From Poriferisodalis sp965198245 (GTDB taxonomy: Bacteria > Actinomycetota > Acidimicrobiia > Acidimicrobiales > Poriferisodalaceae), in NCBI RefSeq assembly GCF_965198245.1, contig NZ_OZ240249.1, forward strand, positions 4,030,001 to 4,094,000: a stretch of 64,000 nt of DNA, read 5' to 3'. The notes under the pieces are model-generated. The model did not search any database. It saw only the letters and a program-made list of their open reading frames with translations, and was not told where the DNA came from. Shown here piece by piece: positions 17,165-24,776 of the stretch. Position 1 is the first letter of the stretch. Each line of letters begins with the position of its first letter. Made by a program: the position numbers and the translations under genes.

Positions 17165-18362
17165 CGCCAGAGGCCTCGAATTCGTTGAACTCTGTTTGGA
17201 GGTACGGCGATTCTTGCTCGGCGCCGCCGAGAGGTTGGCCCAGGATCTGCACAATGTCGGGAACCGCCAGCCCGGCGAACGAGGCGGCAGTCGGCGGCGA
17301 CATGACTTCCGTCACGACCGCTTGGCGCAGCATCCGACGAAACGACATGGGGAAGCGCTGTATTCGCCACCGCTCGGCATCTTGCGCATCCTCTTCGGGG
17401 TGGATCGTGTAGCCGAGCGCGCGTGCGAGCGAGACCGGACGCACTGAGGCCCTGAGTTCCTCATACCTGTCAGGTGGTATTGCACTCATCTGGCGCAACC
17501 GCACCAGCGCGGTCGGCCAGGAGACCTTGAAGTACCGCTGCATGTGAACGATGTCGATTGGATCGACGATGCGGGGTGGTAGCCCGACCTCCTCGGCGAA
17601 GCGTCGAATGCCCTCGCTCGGCATCAGGAATTCGCCAGCGAATGCGTCGGCGAAGCTCTCCCGCGGCCCTCTGCCGTGCGAGAGCACGCGGTTGGTCTCG
17701 TTGCTGTGGAACAAAGCGTGGGCCAGTTCGTGCGCAACGGTGAACCTCCGCCGTCCCGGCGTCATGTCGAGGTTCACGAGAATCGCATACCCAACCTCGG
17801 GATGACTCAAGAAGGCCCCAGACGGCGCTCGACTTAGATCTGATCCAAGGGGCGCTCGGTAGACGGCGACACCCAGCGTCTCGCATACCGGGTCCAAGTC
17901 CGAAATCGGGCCAGAGCCGAGTCCGAGGTACGCGCGGACTTCCTCAGCCTTCCGACGAATGTCGTCCTTCTGAGTGAACTTTTGCCGAAACACAAATGGG
18001 CTCTGCGTCAGGCCCCGGATGGGTTCGCCCAGGATTCTCGCCAGCTCGGCGAAGCGATCGAGAAAGTGGACAAAATCACGGATGCCCGGTACGGCTCCTG
18101 GATCGATGTCATCTTCCGCGCGCAGCAGCATGCCTGCCAAGTCGTTAGGGGCAGGTTCGACGTGCCGGCCCTCCACGAGGTCAGCAGGTTCGATCCCGTA
18201 GAGCCGGGCTAGCGCGCTCAGCTGCCGGTCGTTCGGCGTTCGAGTGCCGGCCTCCCAGTAGGACACCATCACTCTGTTGATGCCGAGCGCTGCGCCCACA
18301 TCGTCCTGCGAATAGTGGGCGCGCGCGCGAGCGCGCGCTAGCACCTCGTCCAGCTTGCTCAT
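17157..18362 (-). CDS. XRE-family HTH regulator fused to ImmA/IrrE metallopeptidase
   Basis: This protein of 401 residues starts at the ATG at 18362, supported by GGAGGGG four bases upstream. Residues about 5-60 form an XRE helix-turn-helix (YSQDDVGAALGINRVMVSYWEAGTRTP). Residues about 215-300 contain the zinc peptidase motif AHELAHALFH (HExxH) with a downstream Glu in RESFADAFAGEFLMP. ImmA/IrrE proteins cleave or inactivate repressors, and in fusions they act as antitoxins or regulators. The gene is coupled to the PIN gene downstream and transcribed divergently from the ubiquitin-like operon. Three CTGTTAC half-sites lie in the shared 126-bp intergenic region. Confidence 0.88.
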   Translation of the reverse strand: MSKLDEVLARARARAHYSQDDVGAALGINRVMVSYWEAGTRTPNDRQLSALARLYGIEPADLVEGRHVEPAPNDLAGMLLRAEDDIDPGAVPGIRDFVHFLDRFAELARILGEPIRGLTQSPFVFRQKFTQKDDIRRKAEEVRAYLGLGSGPISDLDPVCETLGVAVYRAPLGSDLSRAPSGAFLSHPEVGYAILVNLDMTPGRRRFTVAHELAHALFHSNETNRVLSHGRGPRESFADAFAGEFLMPSEGIRRFAEEVGLPPRIVDPIDIVHMQRYFKVSWPTALVRLRQMSAIPPDRYEELRASVRPVSLARALGYTIHPEEDAQDAERWRIQRFPMSFRRMLRQAVVTEVMSPPTAASFAGLAVPDIVQILGQPLGGAEQESPYLQTEFNEFEASGVV

Positions 18363-18390
18363 CTTGCCCCTCCGGTCCCCTACAACGGGT

Positions 18391-18477
18391 CTGTTACGGA
18401 TTCTGGTGCAACTCGCCGCGAAACGCAACACTCTTGCTGTTACAATTCTCCATGGATCAATTTCGATCTCGTAACAG
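18391..18477. promoter_or_regulatory. Divergent promoter region with three CTGTTAC half-sites
   Basis: CTGTTAC occurs at 18391-18397 and 18437-18443, and its complement GTAACAG at 18471-18477. The last two form an inverted repeat with a 27-bp spacer. The region separates the XRE-ImmA/IrrE gene (leftward) from the ubiquitin-like operon (rightward), and the third half-site overlaps the AGGAGG ribosome-binding site of the Ubl gene. The XRE protein is the obvious candidate ligand, which would tie both transcription units to one regulator. Binding is an inference. Confidence 0.5.
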
Positions 18478-18488
18478 GAGGAACTGAA

Positions 18489-19000
18489 TTGACTACGACG
18501 AACAATCCCGACACGGACAACGTCATCGAGGTCTACGTCCACACCGAGGGCGTGATGGACCTGCAGGTGCTCTCAGTCAGCCGTGATGGCCACGTGCGGG
18601 ACCTGCTGGCGCCTGATGAATCGGGGCATCCGTCGACTCAGTCTGGCTGTCAGACCAAGGCGAACCGCTGGACATCGATTGCCCGTTGATTGACGCGGGG
18701 GTCACCGACCAGTGCCATGTGCACCGCGGACGCTGTGCCAGTGTCAAGGCGCGCGTCCGTCATCACGACCAGAGTCTCGACGAGGCCTTCCCTCCGACGA
18801 CGCAAGTTGCTCGGGTACATCGCTGGGCTGCGGGTCCTGACGGCTTCAAGCTGCCGAATGAGCAGATCCCCAAGCATGGCCTCATCGTCCGCGGCGGCAA
18901 GGAGATCGTCGATCCCGAGGTTCATCTGGGTTCCCTCGTGACCAGCGATCGCTGTGATGTTGATCTTGACCTCGTTCCGAGAAAGCGGTTTGAGGGTTAG
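18489..19000 (+). pseudogene. Ubiquitin-like (multi-ubiquitin type) protein gene with a frameshift
   Basis: The TTG at 18489 follows a strong AGGAGG. The first frame reads VIEVYVHTEGVMDLQVLSVS and ends usefully at about LLAPDE (18620). Protein-like sequence then continues in the -1 frame without a start codon: IGASVDSVWLSDQGEPLDID, then CHVHRGRCASVKARVRHHDQ. It ends in GFKLPNEQIPKHGLIV and RFEG at the TAG (18998-19000). The joined product of about 170 residues would hold a beta-grasp domain followed by a multi-ubiquitin-like domain ending in Gly, as E1 substrates do. No canonical slippery heptamer is visible, so a one-base deletion or an assembly error is more likely than programmed frameshifting. 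The stop overlaps the E2-like start region. Confidence 0.68.
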
Positions 19001-19002
19001 TG

Positions 19003-19476
19003 ATGGCGTTGGACTTGGCGCCTGACCAGCGGGCACTGCGCGCCGCCTTGAATTCCGCTGCCTTCCGGGGTGGCGTCGATGGCGGGCGTTGGCGGCTGAT
19101 CGATCTCGATTGGCCGATCGGCAACTTCGCCGTGTCCGCTGCCGGGCGCCCCGACTCGCCAAGCGAGTACGGACTCCGAATTGACCTGTCGGGCTATCCG
19201 CAGCAGGCGCCGACTGCCACACCTTGGGACCTTGGTCTCAATGCGCTCCTCGCTCCGGACCGGCGGCCGAAGGGTGATCGAGTTGGTTGGGTATTTCGCA
19301 CTGATTGGAAGAATGGACGAGCGCTGTACGCCCCGTGGGATCGCGTGGCCTTGAAGGGCCACTCCGATTGGCCCAATCAACATCCAGGGGACGCTTGGCA
19401 CCCCGGACGTGACATCGCGTTCTTCCTCGGCCGTGTCCACGAACTGCTGAACGCTGATGACTACACGGGCATCTAG
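19003..19476 (+). CDS. E2/UBC-like protein of the ubiquitin-like operon, lacking cysteine
   Basis: This 157-residue protein starts at the ATG at 19003, preceded by GAGGG (the GTG at 19000 is an alternative). A core of strands (WRLIDLDWPIGNFAV, YGLRIDLSGYPQQAP) followed by ALYAPWDRVALKGH and a terminal helix (RDIAFFLGRVHELLN) fits the bacterial E2-like families found beside multi-ubiquitin genes. E2 enzymes need a cysteine to carry the modifier, but this protein has none. W112 in the APWDR segment lies roughly where it would be expected. The protein may be inactive, act as a scaffold, or belong to a non-thioester branch. Its end overlaps the JAB gene by 20 bp. Family placement rests mainly on context. 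Confidence 0.62.
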   Translation: MALDLAPDQRALRAALNSAAFRGGVDGGRWRLIDLDWPIGNFAVSAAGRPDSPSEYGLRIDLSGYPQQAPTATPWDLGLNALLAPDRRPKGDRVGWVFRTDWKNGRALYAPWDRVALKGHSDWPNQHPGDAWHPGRDIAFFLGRVHELLNADDYTGI

Positions 19477-19960
19477 TACGGCTCGTCAGCCGCTCGTCAG
19501 GCTCACCCGTCGGCAGTGGCGCTCGCTGATCCGAGAGCTCGGCCGCCGAGGAGATTGCAGGCGCGAGGCTGGGGCGTTTCTCTTGGCGCCGCCCTCCGGT
19601 TCACGCACCGTCGCTCACGTCGAGTACTTCGATGATCTCGACCCAGCGTGCTTGCGCGGGCACATCGAAATTGAGGGACACGCCTTCAGCAAGCTCTGGG
19701 ACATTTGCGAGGCGAGGCAGCTCACCGTGATCGCGGATGTCCACACCCACAGTGGTTCATCGGTCCAGCAGAGCTACATCGACAGGGACAATCCGATGGT
19801 CGCCCGCGTCGAGCACGTCGCCTTGATCGTGCCTCACCTTGCGACACGCCGAGTCAAGCCCCGCCATGTCGGTGTGCATCAGTACTTCGGCAATGGTGAA
19901 TGGGCTTCCTGGTTCGGGCGGAATGCTGCTCGACGCCTGTCGATCAGGAGATGGGCATGA
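19457..19960 (+). CDS. JAB/JAMM-family metallopeptidase (deubiquitinase-like)
   Basis: This 167-residue protein carries a complete JAMM zinc site: E37 (CRREAGAFLL) and the HxHx(7)SxxD motif with H96, H98, S106 and D109 (VHTHSGSSVQQSYIDRD). Enzymes of this family cleave isopeptide or peptide bonds after ubiquitin-like proteins. In bacterial ubiquitin-like operons they process the precursor or remove the modifier. The gene overlaps the E2-like gene by 20 bp and the E1-like gene by 4 bp (ATGA), so all are co-translated. All metal and catalytic residues are present, unlike in the neighbouring E2-like protein. Confidence 0.87.
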   Translation: MTTRASSTARQPLVRLTRRQWRSLIRELGRRGDCRREAGAFLLAPPSGSRTVAHVEYFDDLDPACLRGHIEIEGHAFSKLWDICEARQLTVIADVHTHSGSSVQQSYIDRDNPMVARVEHVALIVPHLATRRVKPRHVGVHQYFGNGEWASWFGRNAARRLSIRRWA

Positions 19961-21366
19961 ACGCCATCGGCCGCGACGAGCTCAACCGAACGGCCAAGGT
20001 CCTGATGGACGGGAATCAGGCGAACAACATCGACGATGCCTACCGTCGCCTCAATGACCTTGTTCTCCAAGTTGAGGTGGGGCCCGACATCGCCACGGAT
20101 CTCGCCGCGCAGCCAGCGCTGCTGACGACCCTCAACACAGGACATCGAGCGATGCTCGGCGGCGTTCAAGTGGCCATCACCGACAACCCAGATCTCTCGC
20201 TGCCGTGGGCACGTGGCCAGAAGCTTGTTGAGGCAATTGGCGAATTCAGGGGCGTTGTAGTGGACCAGCTAGACCCTGACCGTCCGGCGCTGCGAATCGG
20301 TACACCTCTCCCACGTCACCAGGCCCGACACGAGGTGCGGTTGAACCTCGCATGGCACGGTTGGTGCGGTGGCGTGAGCGATTCCACCGGTACCGAATCA
20401 TGCGAACCAGCAATCCCGCTAGCCGGCGTCGTGGCCGGCGCACTAGGGATTTCGGAGTTGTTCCAGCACCTGCTCGGCTCCCCTATCGCCGCCCGCCGCA
20501 CTGTTGGGCTCTCGTTGTGGCGGCCAGACTTGGGATGGCGGTCATCTGATGCACTCGGGCCAGCACTTCAGTTCTTGCCAAACGGCCTCTGGCTGCTCGG
20601 CTTGGGTCACCTCGGTCAAGCGAATGCGTGGAATCTCGGCTGCCTGCCCTACGAGCGGCCTGAGGAGCTCGAGGTGTTCCTCGTCGAATTCGACCAGATC
20701 ATCAAGGCCAACTGGTCCACTGGACTGCTGACCGACCAATCCGACATTGGCCGCTACAAGACCCGCGTCGTGCAGGCACATCTGGAAGCGCTCGGCCATC
20801 GAACCCGTCTGGCTGAACGGCGCTTCGACGACAACACGATTCCATTGCCACAGGAGCCGGGATTGGCGCTCGCCGGCTTCGACAAGCCTGAGCCTCGGCG
20901 AGCCCTCGGCAAAAAGTTCTCTCGGGTTGTCGACGCTGGACTTGGCGCGGGCCCAACCGGCTACCTCGACATGCTCATCCACTCGTTTCCGTCGCAACTC
21001 ACGCCAATGACGGCGTTCGAGGACCATGAAAAGGCGGATTATCCGCTGGCCGCCGCCTATGAATCCGAAATCAGCCAACGCACCGGTCAAGGCGAGCCCC
21101 CGGGCGATGCGCTCTGCGGAGTCATCGAACTGGCCGGCGCCACGGCAGCCGCCTCTTTCGTCGGTGCCATCGCAGGCGCTCTAAGCGTCGCAGACCTGCT
21201 GCGCATCCTCCACGGCGGCCGCCACTACGCAACCATCAGCCTCGACCTTCGAAGCCCGGACAACATCCTCACCGCCCTAGCCATAGGCCTCGAGCAGCCG
21301 ACCAATCCCGGCTTCGCGCCAGCCAGCATTCCCACGCCGCGACTCGACGAAGATCGAGCGGCCTGA
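19957..21366 (+). CDS. E1/ThiF-like adenylating enzyme of the ubiquitin-like operon
   Basis: This protein of 469 residues starts at the ATG at 19957, six bases after AGGAG. The central Rossmann core has the nucleotide-binding loop GLGHLG (G215, G217, G220), followed by D246 at the end of the second strand and NWSTGLLTDQSDIGRYK, the equivalent of the E1/ThiF Asn-Arg-Lys catalytic region. Residue C387 (DALCGVIELAG) is a candidate thioester cysteine. The N-terminal 200 residues form a separate domain without an assigned family. The enzyme should adenylate the C-terminal Gly of the Ubl. It is the last gene of the Ubl-E2-JAB-E1 operon. Related operons protect bacteria against phage. Confidence 0.82.
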   Translation: MNAIGRDELNRTAKVLMDGNQANNIDDAYRRLNDLVLQVEVGPDIATDLAAQPALLTTLNTGHRAMLGGVQVAITDNPDLSLPWARGQKLVEAIGEFRGVVVDQLDPDRPALRIGTPLPRHQARHEVRLNLAWHGWCGGVSDSTGTESCEPAIPLAGVVAGALGISELFQHLLGSPIAARRTVGLSLWRPDLGWRSSDALGPALQFLPNGLWLLGLGHLGQANAWNLGCLPYERPEELEVFLVEFDQIIKANWSTGLLTDQSDIGRYKTRVVQAHLEALGHRTRLAERRFDDNTIPLPQEPGLALAGFDKPEPRRALGKKFSRVVDAGLGAGPTGYLDMLIHSFPSQLTPMTAFEDHEKADYPLAAAYESEISQRTGQGEPPGDALCGVIELAGATAAASFVGAIAGALSVADLLRILHGGRHYATISLDLRSPDNILTALAIGLEQPTNPGFAPASIPTPRLDEDRAA

Positions 21367-21620
21367 TCGGGCTCGTACGTCGAAGGGCATGGTGCACAGG
21401 TCAGCCTCGCGGAGTTCGGAAATGCGCCAAAGTCCCACGGCTAGGTTCGCGCGGCGTTCGTGGGATCGTCCGACGAGATCGCTTTGGCCAGCATCGCCGC
21501 TGTGGCGACGGGTGGACCGCAGCCCGGATCTGACTTGAGCACCGCAGTCGGTCAACCCGGCGTCGGCGTGACAGGAGACAAAGGCGACGGTCTGATGTGC
21601 GCGAATCCGAAGGTCCCGCA

Positions 21621-22004
21621 ATGACGGGACCTACTCCGCAACAGCTTGGGAACATTGGTGTCAGCGCTGTCGGACTCAAGTTGGAGCGACCTCCCTTTTG
21701 GTGGGGCATCGCGGACAACGCGCGAGACGACCGAGGCATAGACCTGCTCGCAAAAGCCCGCGATTCGAGTCTTGGCGTGGAGGAATTCCACATTGGAGTG
21801 CAGGTCAAGACGGGAGAGTCATATTTCGGGCGACCGAAGAGAGGGGAGGGCCGTGGGATCGTCGGTTGGTGGTATTTGGAGCGCAACAAGAAGCGCTTCA
21901 ACTTCTGGCTCGGATGCGACGTGCCGGTCTTGCTCGTACTCCACAACGAGGACCTCGACAGGCACTTCCCCCCGTTGACTGGTCAGGTGGTTAAGACGGG
22001 CTAG
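21621..22004 (+). CDS. DUF4365-like protein, C-terminus replaced by IS3 sequence
   Basis: The ATG at 21621 follows GAAGG at good spacing. The 127-residue frame has the DUF4365 pattern: GNIGVSAVGLKLERPPFWWG, then DDRGIDLLAKARD and IGVQVKTGESYFG. The D...QxK arrangement (GIDLL, QVKTG) resembles a restriction-endonuclease-like active site. Similarity stops at about HFPP, exactly where the inverted repeat of the IS3 element begins (21969), and the last 12 codons are insertion-sequence DNA. The missing part is not visible on the far side of the element near 24720, so the insertion was accompanied by a deletion. The protein is probably non-functional. Confidence 0.65.
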   Translation: MTGPTPQQLGNIGVSAVGLKLERPPFWWGIADNARDDRGIDLLAKARDSSLGVEEFHIGVQVKTGESYFGRPKRGEGRGIVGWWYLERNKKRFNFWLGCDVPVLLVLHNEDLDRHFPPLTGQVVKTG

Positions 22005-22285
22005 TCGCTCGTGGTGTGACGGTAGTTGGCTTCGTATTCGTCGGGTGTTCGGCAGTCGAGGCTGGTGTGGCGCCTGGTGGTGTTGTAGTGGGTGAGCCAT
22101 TCGAAAATCGACCGGCGGGCTGTCGCGCGGTCGGGGTAGCGGTGCCGGTGGACGTGTTCTCGTTTGAGGCTGGAGAAGAACGCCTCGGCCACGGCGTTGT
22201 CCGCGGACGGGCCGACACGGCCCACCGACTGTGCCAGTCCCCAGCCGGCGACGCAGGTGCGGAGGTTCTTGGCGAGGTATTGGGC
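22001..22285 (-). pseudogene. IS3 OrfB transposase, C-terminal part
   Basis: On the reverse strand the frame reads SAQYLAKNLRTCVAGWGLAQSVGRVG, then NAVAEAFFSSLKREHV, with the third catalytic Glu of the DDE triad in AEAFFSSLK. It ends in FEWLTHYNTTRRHTSLDCRTPDEYE. It is the continuation of 23737-24369, separated from it by the IS30 element. It has no start codon of its own in the proper place. Confidence 0.85.
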
Positions 22286-23736
22286 GGATTCAATCGGTGG
22301 TTGCAACGCCTCGTGATGGAGGTGGTTCGTGGCCGAGACCAGGCATCAGCGTCAGATGGCGGTGCGGGAGTTTCGTGGGAAGGTCTGGTCGCCGGGCCGG
22401 CCCGGTGTGGCGTGTCGTGAGGACCGGGTTCGGTTCTGGGAGGCGATCGCTCGTGGGGTGTCGAGCGAGGACGCGGCCGGGTTGGCGGGGGTGTCCCAGG
22501 CGGTTGGGACCAGATGGTTCCGTGAGGCTGGCGGGATGTGTCCTGTGGAGGTGTCGCCGACTTCGGGCCGTTATCTGTCCTTTGCCGAGCGTGAGGAGAT
22601 CGCGATCCTGCACGCACAGGGGACTGGCGTGCGGGCGATCGCCCGGGAGCTGGGCCGCTGCGCGTCAACGATCTCGCGTGAGCTTCGCCGCAACGCGTCG
22701 ACGCGCAGCAACGAGCTGGCGTATCGGGCGTCGACGGCGCAATGGCACGCCGAGCGGCGAGCGAGCCGTCCGAAGGTGTCCAAGCTCGCCGCCAACGACC
22801 GGTTGCGGGACTATGTGGCCGATCGTCTGGCCGGGCGGATCGCCAGGCCCGACGGCGGGCTGGTGGCCGGCCCCGAGGTGCCGTTCACTGGTCGCCGTCA
22901 CGGTCGCCGGGCGGACCGGCGCTGGGCCACCGCATGGAGCCCTGAGCAGATCTCGCATCGGCTGAAGCTCGACTTCCCCGATGACGAAACCATGAGAATC
23001 AGCCACGAGGCCATCTACCAAGCGCTCTACGTGCAAGGACGCGGCGCCCTCAAGCGAGAGCTCGTCGCCTGTTTGCGGACCGGGCGGGCGCTGCGAGTGC
23101 CCAGGGCCCGCACTCGCCAGCGTGGCAAGAAGTTCATCACCCCGGAGATCCTGATCTCCCAGCGGCCCGCCGAGATCGAGGACCGGGCGGTGCCCGGCCA
23201 CTGGGAAGGCGATCTGATCATCGGGCTGGAGCGCTCGGCCATCGGCACTCTCGTCGAGCGCAGCACCCGCTTCACGATGCTGCTGCACCTGCCCCGCATG
23301 GAAGGCCACGGCCAACAGCCACGGGTCAAGAACGGGCCGCCCCTGGCCGGGCATGGCGCCGAAGCGGTCCGCGACGCCATCGCAGCGTCGGTCAGCACAC
23401 TGCCCCAACAGCTGCGCCGCTCGCTGACCTGGGACCAAGGCGCCGAGATGGCCCAGCACGCCCAGCTCTGCACCGACACCGGACTCGACATCTACTTCTG
23501 CGACCCCCACAGCCCCTGGCAGCGAGGCACCAACGAGAACACCAACGGACTGCTGCGCCAGTACTTCCCCAAAGGCACCGACCTCGCCCGCCACAGCCGC
23601 GACGACATCGACGCAGTCGCACACACCCTCAACACCAGACCCCGCAAGACACTCGACTGGCAAACGCCCGCCGAAGCCTTCAACGAACACCTACGCTCTC
23701 TTCAACAGCCCGGTGTTGCGACGACCCCTTGAATCC
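22286..23736 (+). mobile_element. IS30-family insertion sequence (about 1,450 bp) nested in IS3
   Basis: Terminal sequences 22286-22310 and the complement of 23712-23736 both begin GGATTCAA and match at 20 of 25 positions, with GCAAC conserved near the inner end. They flank one intact transposase gene. The element splits the IS3 orfB just after the codons for its HSDRGSQ motif. Whether the outermost GGATTCAA belongs to the repeat or partly reflects target sequence cannot be settled here. Confidence 0.85.
22329..23732 (+). CDS. IS30-family transposase
   Basis: This 467-residue transposase starts at the GTG at 22329, with GGAGGT six bases upstream. The N-terminal helix-turn-helix region contains YLSFAEREEIAILHAQGTGV and IARELGRCASTISRELRRN, typical of IS30. 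The catalytic triad is visible as GHWEGDLIIG (first Asp), LTWDQGAEM (second Asp) and WQRGTNENTNGLLRQYFPKG (Glu). A region of about 50 residues before the core is longer than in the shortest IS30 members. The reading frame is uninterrupted and ends within the right inverted repeat, so the element looks recently acquired and potentially active. Confidence 0.93.
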   Translation: MAETRHQRQMAVREFRGKVWSPGRPGVACREDRVRFWEAIARGVSSEDAAGLAGVSQAVGTRWFREAGGMCPVEVSPTSGRYLSFAEREEIAILHAQGTGVRAIARELGRCASTISRELRRNASTRSNELAYRASTAQWHAERRASRPKVSKLAANDRLRDYVADRLAGRIARPDGGLVAGPEVPFTGRRHGRRADRRWATAWSPEQISHRLKLDFPDDETMRISHEAIYQALYVQGRGALKRELVACLRTGRALRVPRARTRQRGKKFITPEILISQRPAEIEDRAVPGHWEGDLIIGLERSAIGTLVERSTRFTMLLHLPRMEGHGQQPRVKNGPPLAGHGAEAVRDAIAASVSTLPQQLRRSLTWDQGAEMAQHAQLCTDTGLDIYFCDPHSPWQRGTNENTNGLLRQYFPKGTDLARHSRDDIDAVAHTLNTRPRKTLDWQTPAEAFNEHLRSLQQPGVATTP

Positions 23737-24369
23737 GGCTTGGCTGCCGCGGTCGGAGTGAAAGACGATCCCGGCGGTGCGACCGGCTCGGGTGTTGGCG
23801 GCCATGTCGAGCGCGTCGGCGACGAGCCGGGTGTCGATGCGTTCGCTCATCTGGTGTCCCAGCAGCCGGCGGCTGCCCAAGTCGAGCACCACCGCGAGAT
23901 ACAGCCAGCCCTCGCCGGTGCGCACCTAGGTGATGTCCGACACCCACGCCCGGTCGGGCCGGCCCGGAGCGAACCGGCGGCCCACCAGATCGGGAAGCTT
24001 CGGCGCCGAGCGTGCCGGGGTGGTGGTGCGCTTGGGGCGCCGAGGGCGGATCCCGGCGATCTGGTGGGCTCTCATCAGCCTGGCGACACGCTTTGGGTTC
24101 ACCCGATGCCCTCTGGCGCGCAGTTCCGCTGCCACCCGAGGAGACCCATAGGCGCCGCCCGAGGCGGCATGGATCTGGCTGATCTCCGCCACCAGGTCCG
24201 CCTCGGCCGCCTCACGGTCCGTCGGACCAGCCGCGCACCGGCGCCGCCAGTCATAGAACGCCTGCCGGCTCACCTTCGCAGCCCTGCAGCACATCGCGGT
24301 CGGGAACCCTTCGGCCTTCCGGGCAGCGATCCACCGATAGCGGGTCACTGTCCCGATTCCTTCACCCAA
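23737..24369 (-). pseudogene. IS3 OrfB transposase, N-terminal part with nonsense codon
   Basis: Reading leftward from about 24369, the frame gives the HTH_21 region (SGGAYGSPRVAAELRARGH), then DRAWVSDIT. A TAG follows at 23926-23928 where related transposases have Tyr. The frame then continues RTGEGWLYLAVVLDLGSRRL to HSDRGSQ before the IS30 boundary. Both the stop codon and the nested insertion inactivate it. OrfA and OrfB overlap in different frames, as is usual for IS3 programmed frameshifting. Confidence 0.85.
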
Positions 24370-24680
24370 AAGGCCGTCGCTCGTTTGAGCAGATCGCGCT
24401 CCATGCGCAGCTGCGCGTTCTCCCGCCGCAACCGCGCCAGCTCGGCCCGCTCGCCGGTGGTGAGCCCCTCGCGTTCGCCGCGGTCGATACGCGCCTGACG
24501 GACCCAGTTGCCCAGATTCGACTCGCCGATCCCCAGCGCCCGAGCCACCGACACAATCGTGCGGCCCTCGTCGAGCACCAAAGCGACAGCGTCAGCCTTG
24601 AATTCTCTGGGGAACGATCTTCGCGTACGACCCTGCGGCAACACCGGCCCCGACCGGCTCTGTGCCTGCGTCGTTGACAT
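24345..24680 (-). CDS. IS3 OrfA (helix-turn-helix transposase subunit)
   Basis: This 111-residue protein starts at the ATG at 24680, five bases after AGGAGG. It has the HTH_Tnp_1 pattern (RRSFPREFKADAVALVLDEG, then ARALGIGESNLGNWVRQAR) and a C-terminal leucine-zipper-like helix (ELARLRRENAQLRMERDLLK), typical of IS3 OrfA. It is intact although its partner OrfB is broken, so it could at most act as a regulator of the element. Confidence 0.92.
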   Translation of the reverse strand: MSTTQAQSRSGPVLPQGRTRRSFPREFKADAVALVLDEGRTIVSVARALGIGESNLGNWVRQARIDRGEREGLTTGERAELARLRRENAQLRMERDLLKRATAFWVKESGQ

Positions 24681-24776
24681 GGCTACCTCCTAATCGAGGT
24701 GACCGGTCAACGGGGGACCCCCACTCCAGCAGATAAGGCCTGGTGTTCGCAACGGACTCCATAAGTCGTCCTAGCC

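Larger units (their letters stand above)
21969..24716 (-). mobile_element. IS3-family element, disrupted by a nested IS30 element
   Basis: CCCCCGTTGACTGGTCA at 21969-21985 is matched in inverse orientation at 24700-24716 with one mismatch, giving the two ends. The element reads right to left, with orfA at 24345-24680 and orfB split into two parts by the IS30 insertion. OrfB also has a nonsense codon. Transposition-competent transposase can no longer be made. No target duplication could be identified with certainty. Confidence 0.82.

Noticed and set aside
18600..18660. Programmed -1 frameshifting in the Ubl gene
   Set aside because: No X-XXY-YYZ slippery heptamer or evident downstream pseudoknot was seen, so mutation or assembly error is the simpler explanation.
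21277..21621. 114-codon reverse frame between the E1-like and DUF4365-like genes
   Set aside because: No family pattern, overlaps the E1-like gene end, and lacks a convincing ribosome-binding site. The stretch 21367-21620 is left as intergenic.
22665..23690. 341-codon frame antisense to the IS30 transposase
   Set aside because: No recognisable domain; it mirrors the codon pattern of the transposase on the other strand.
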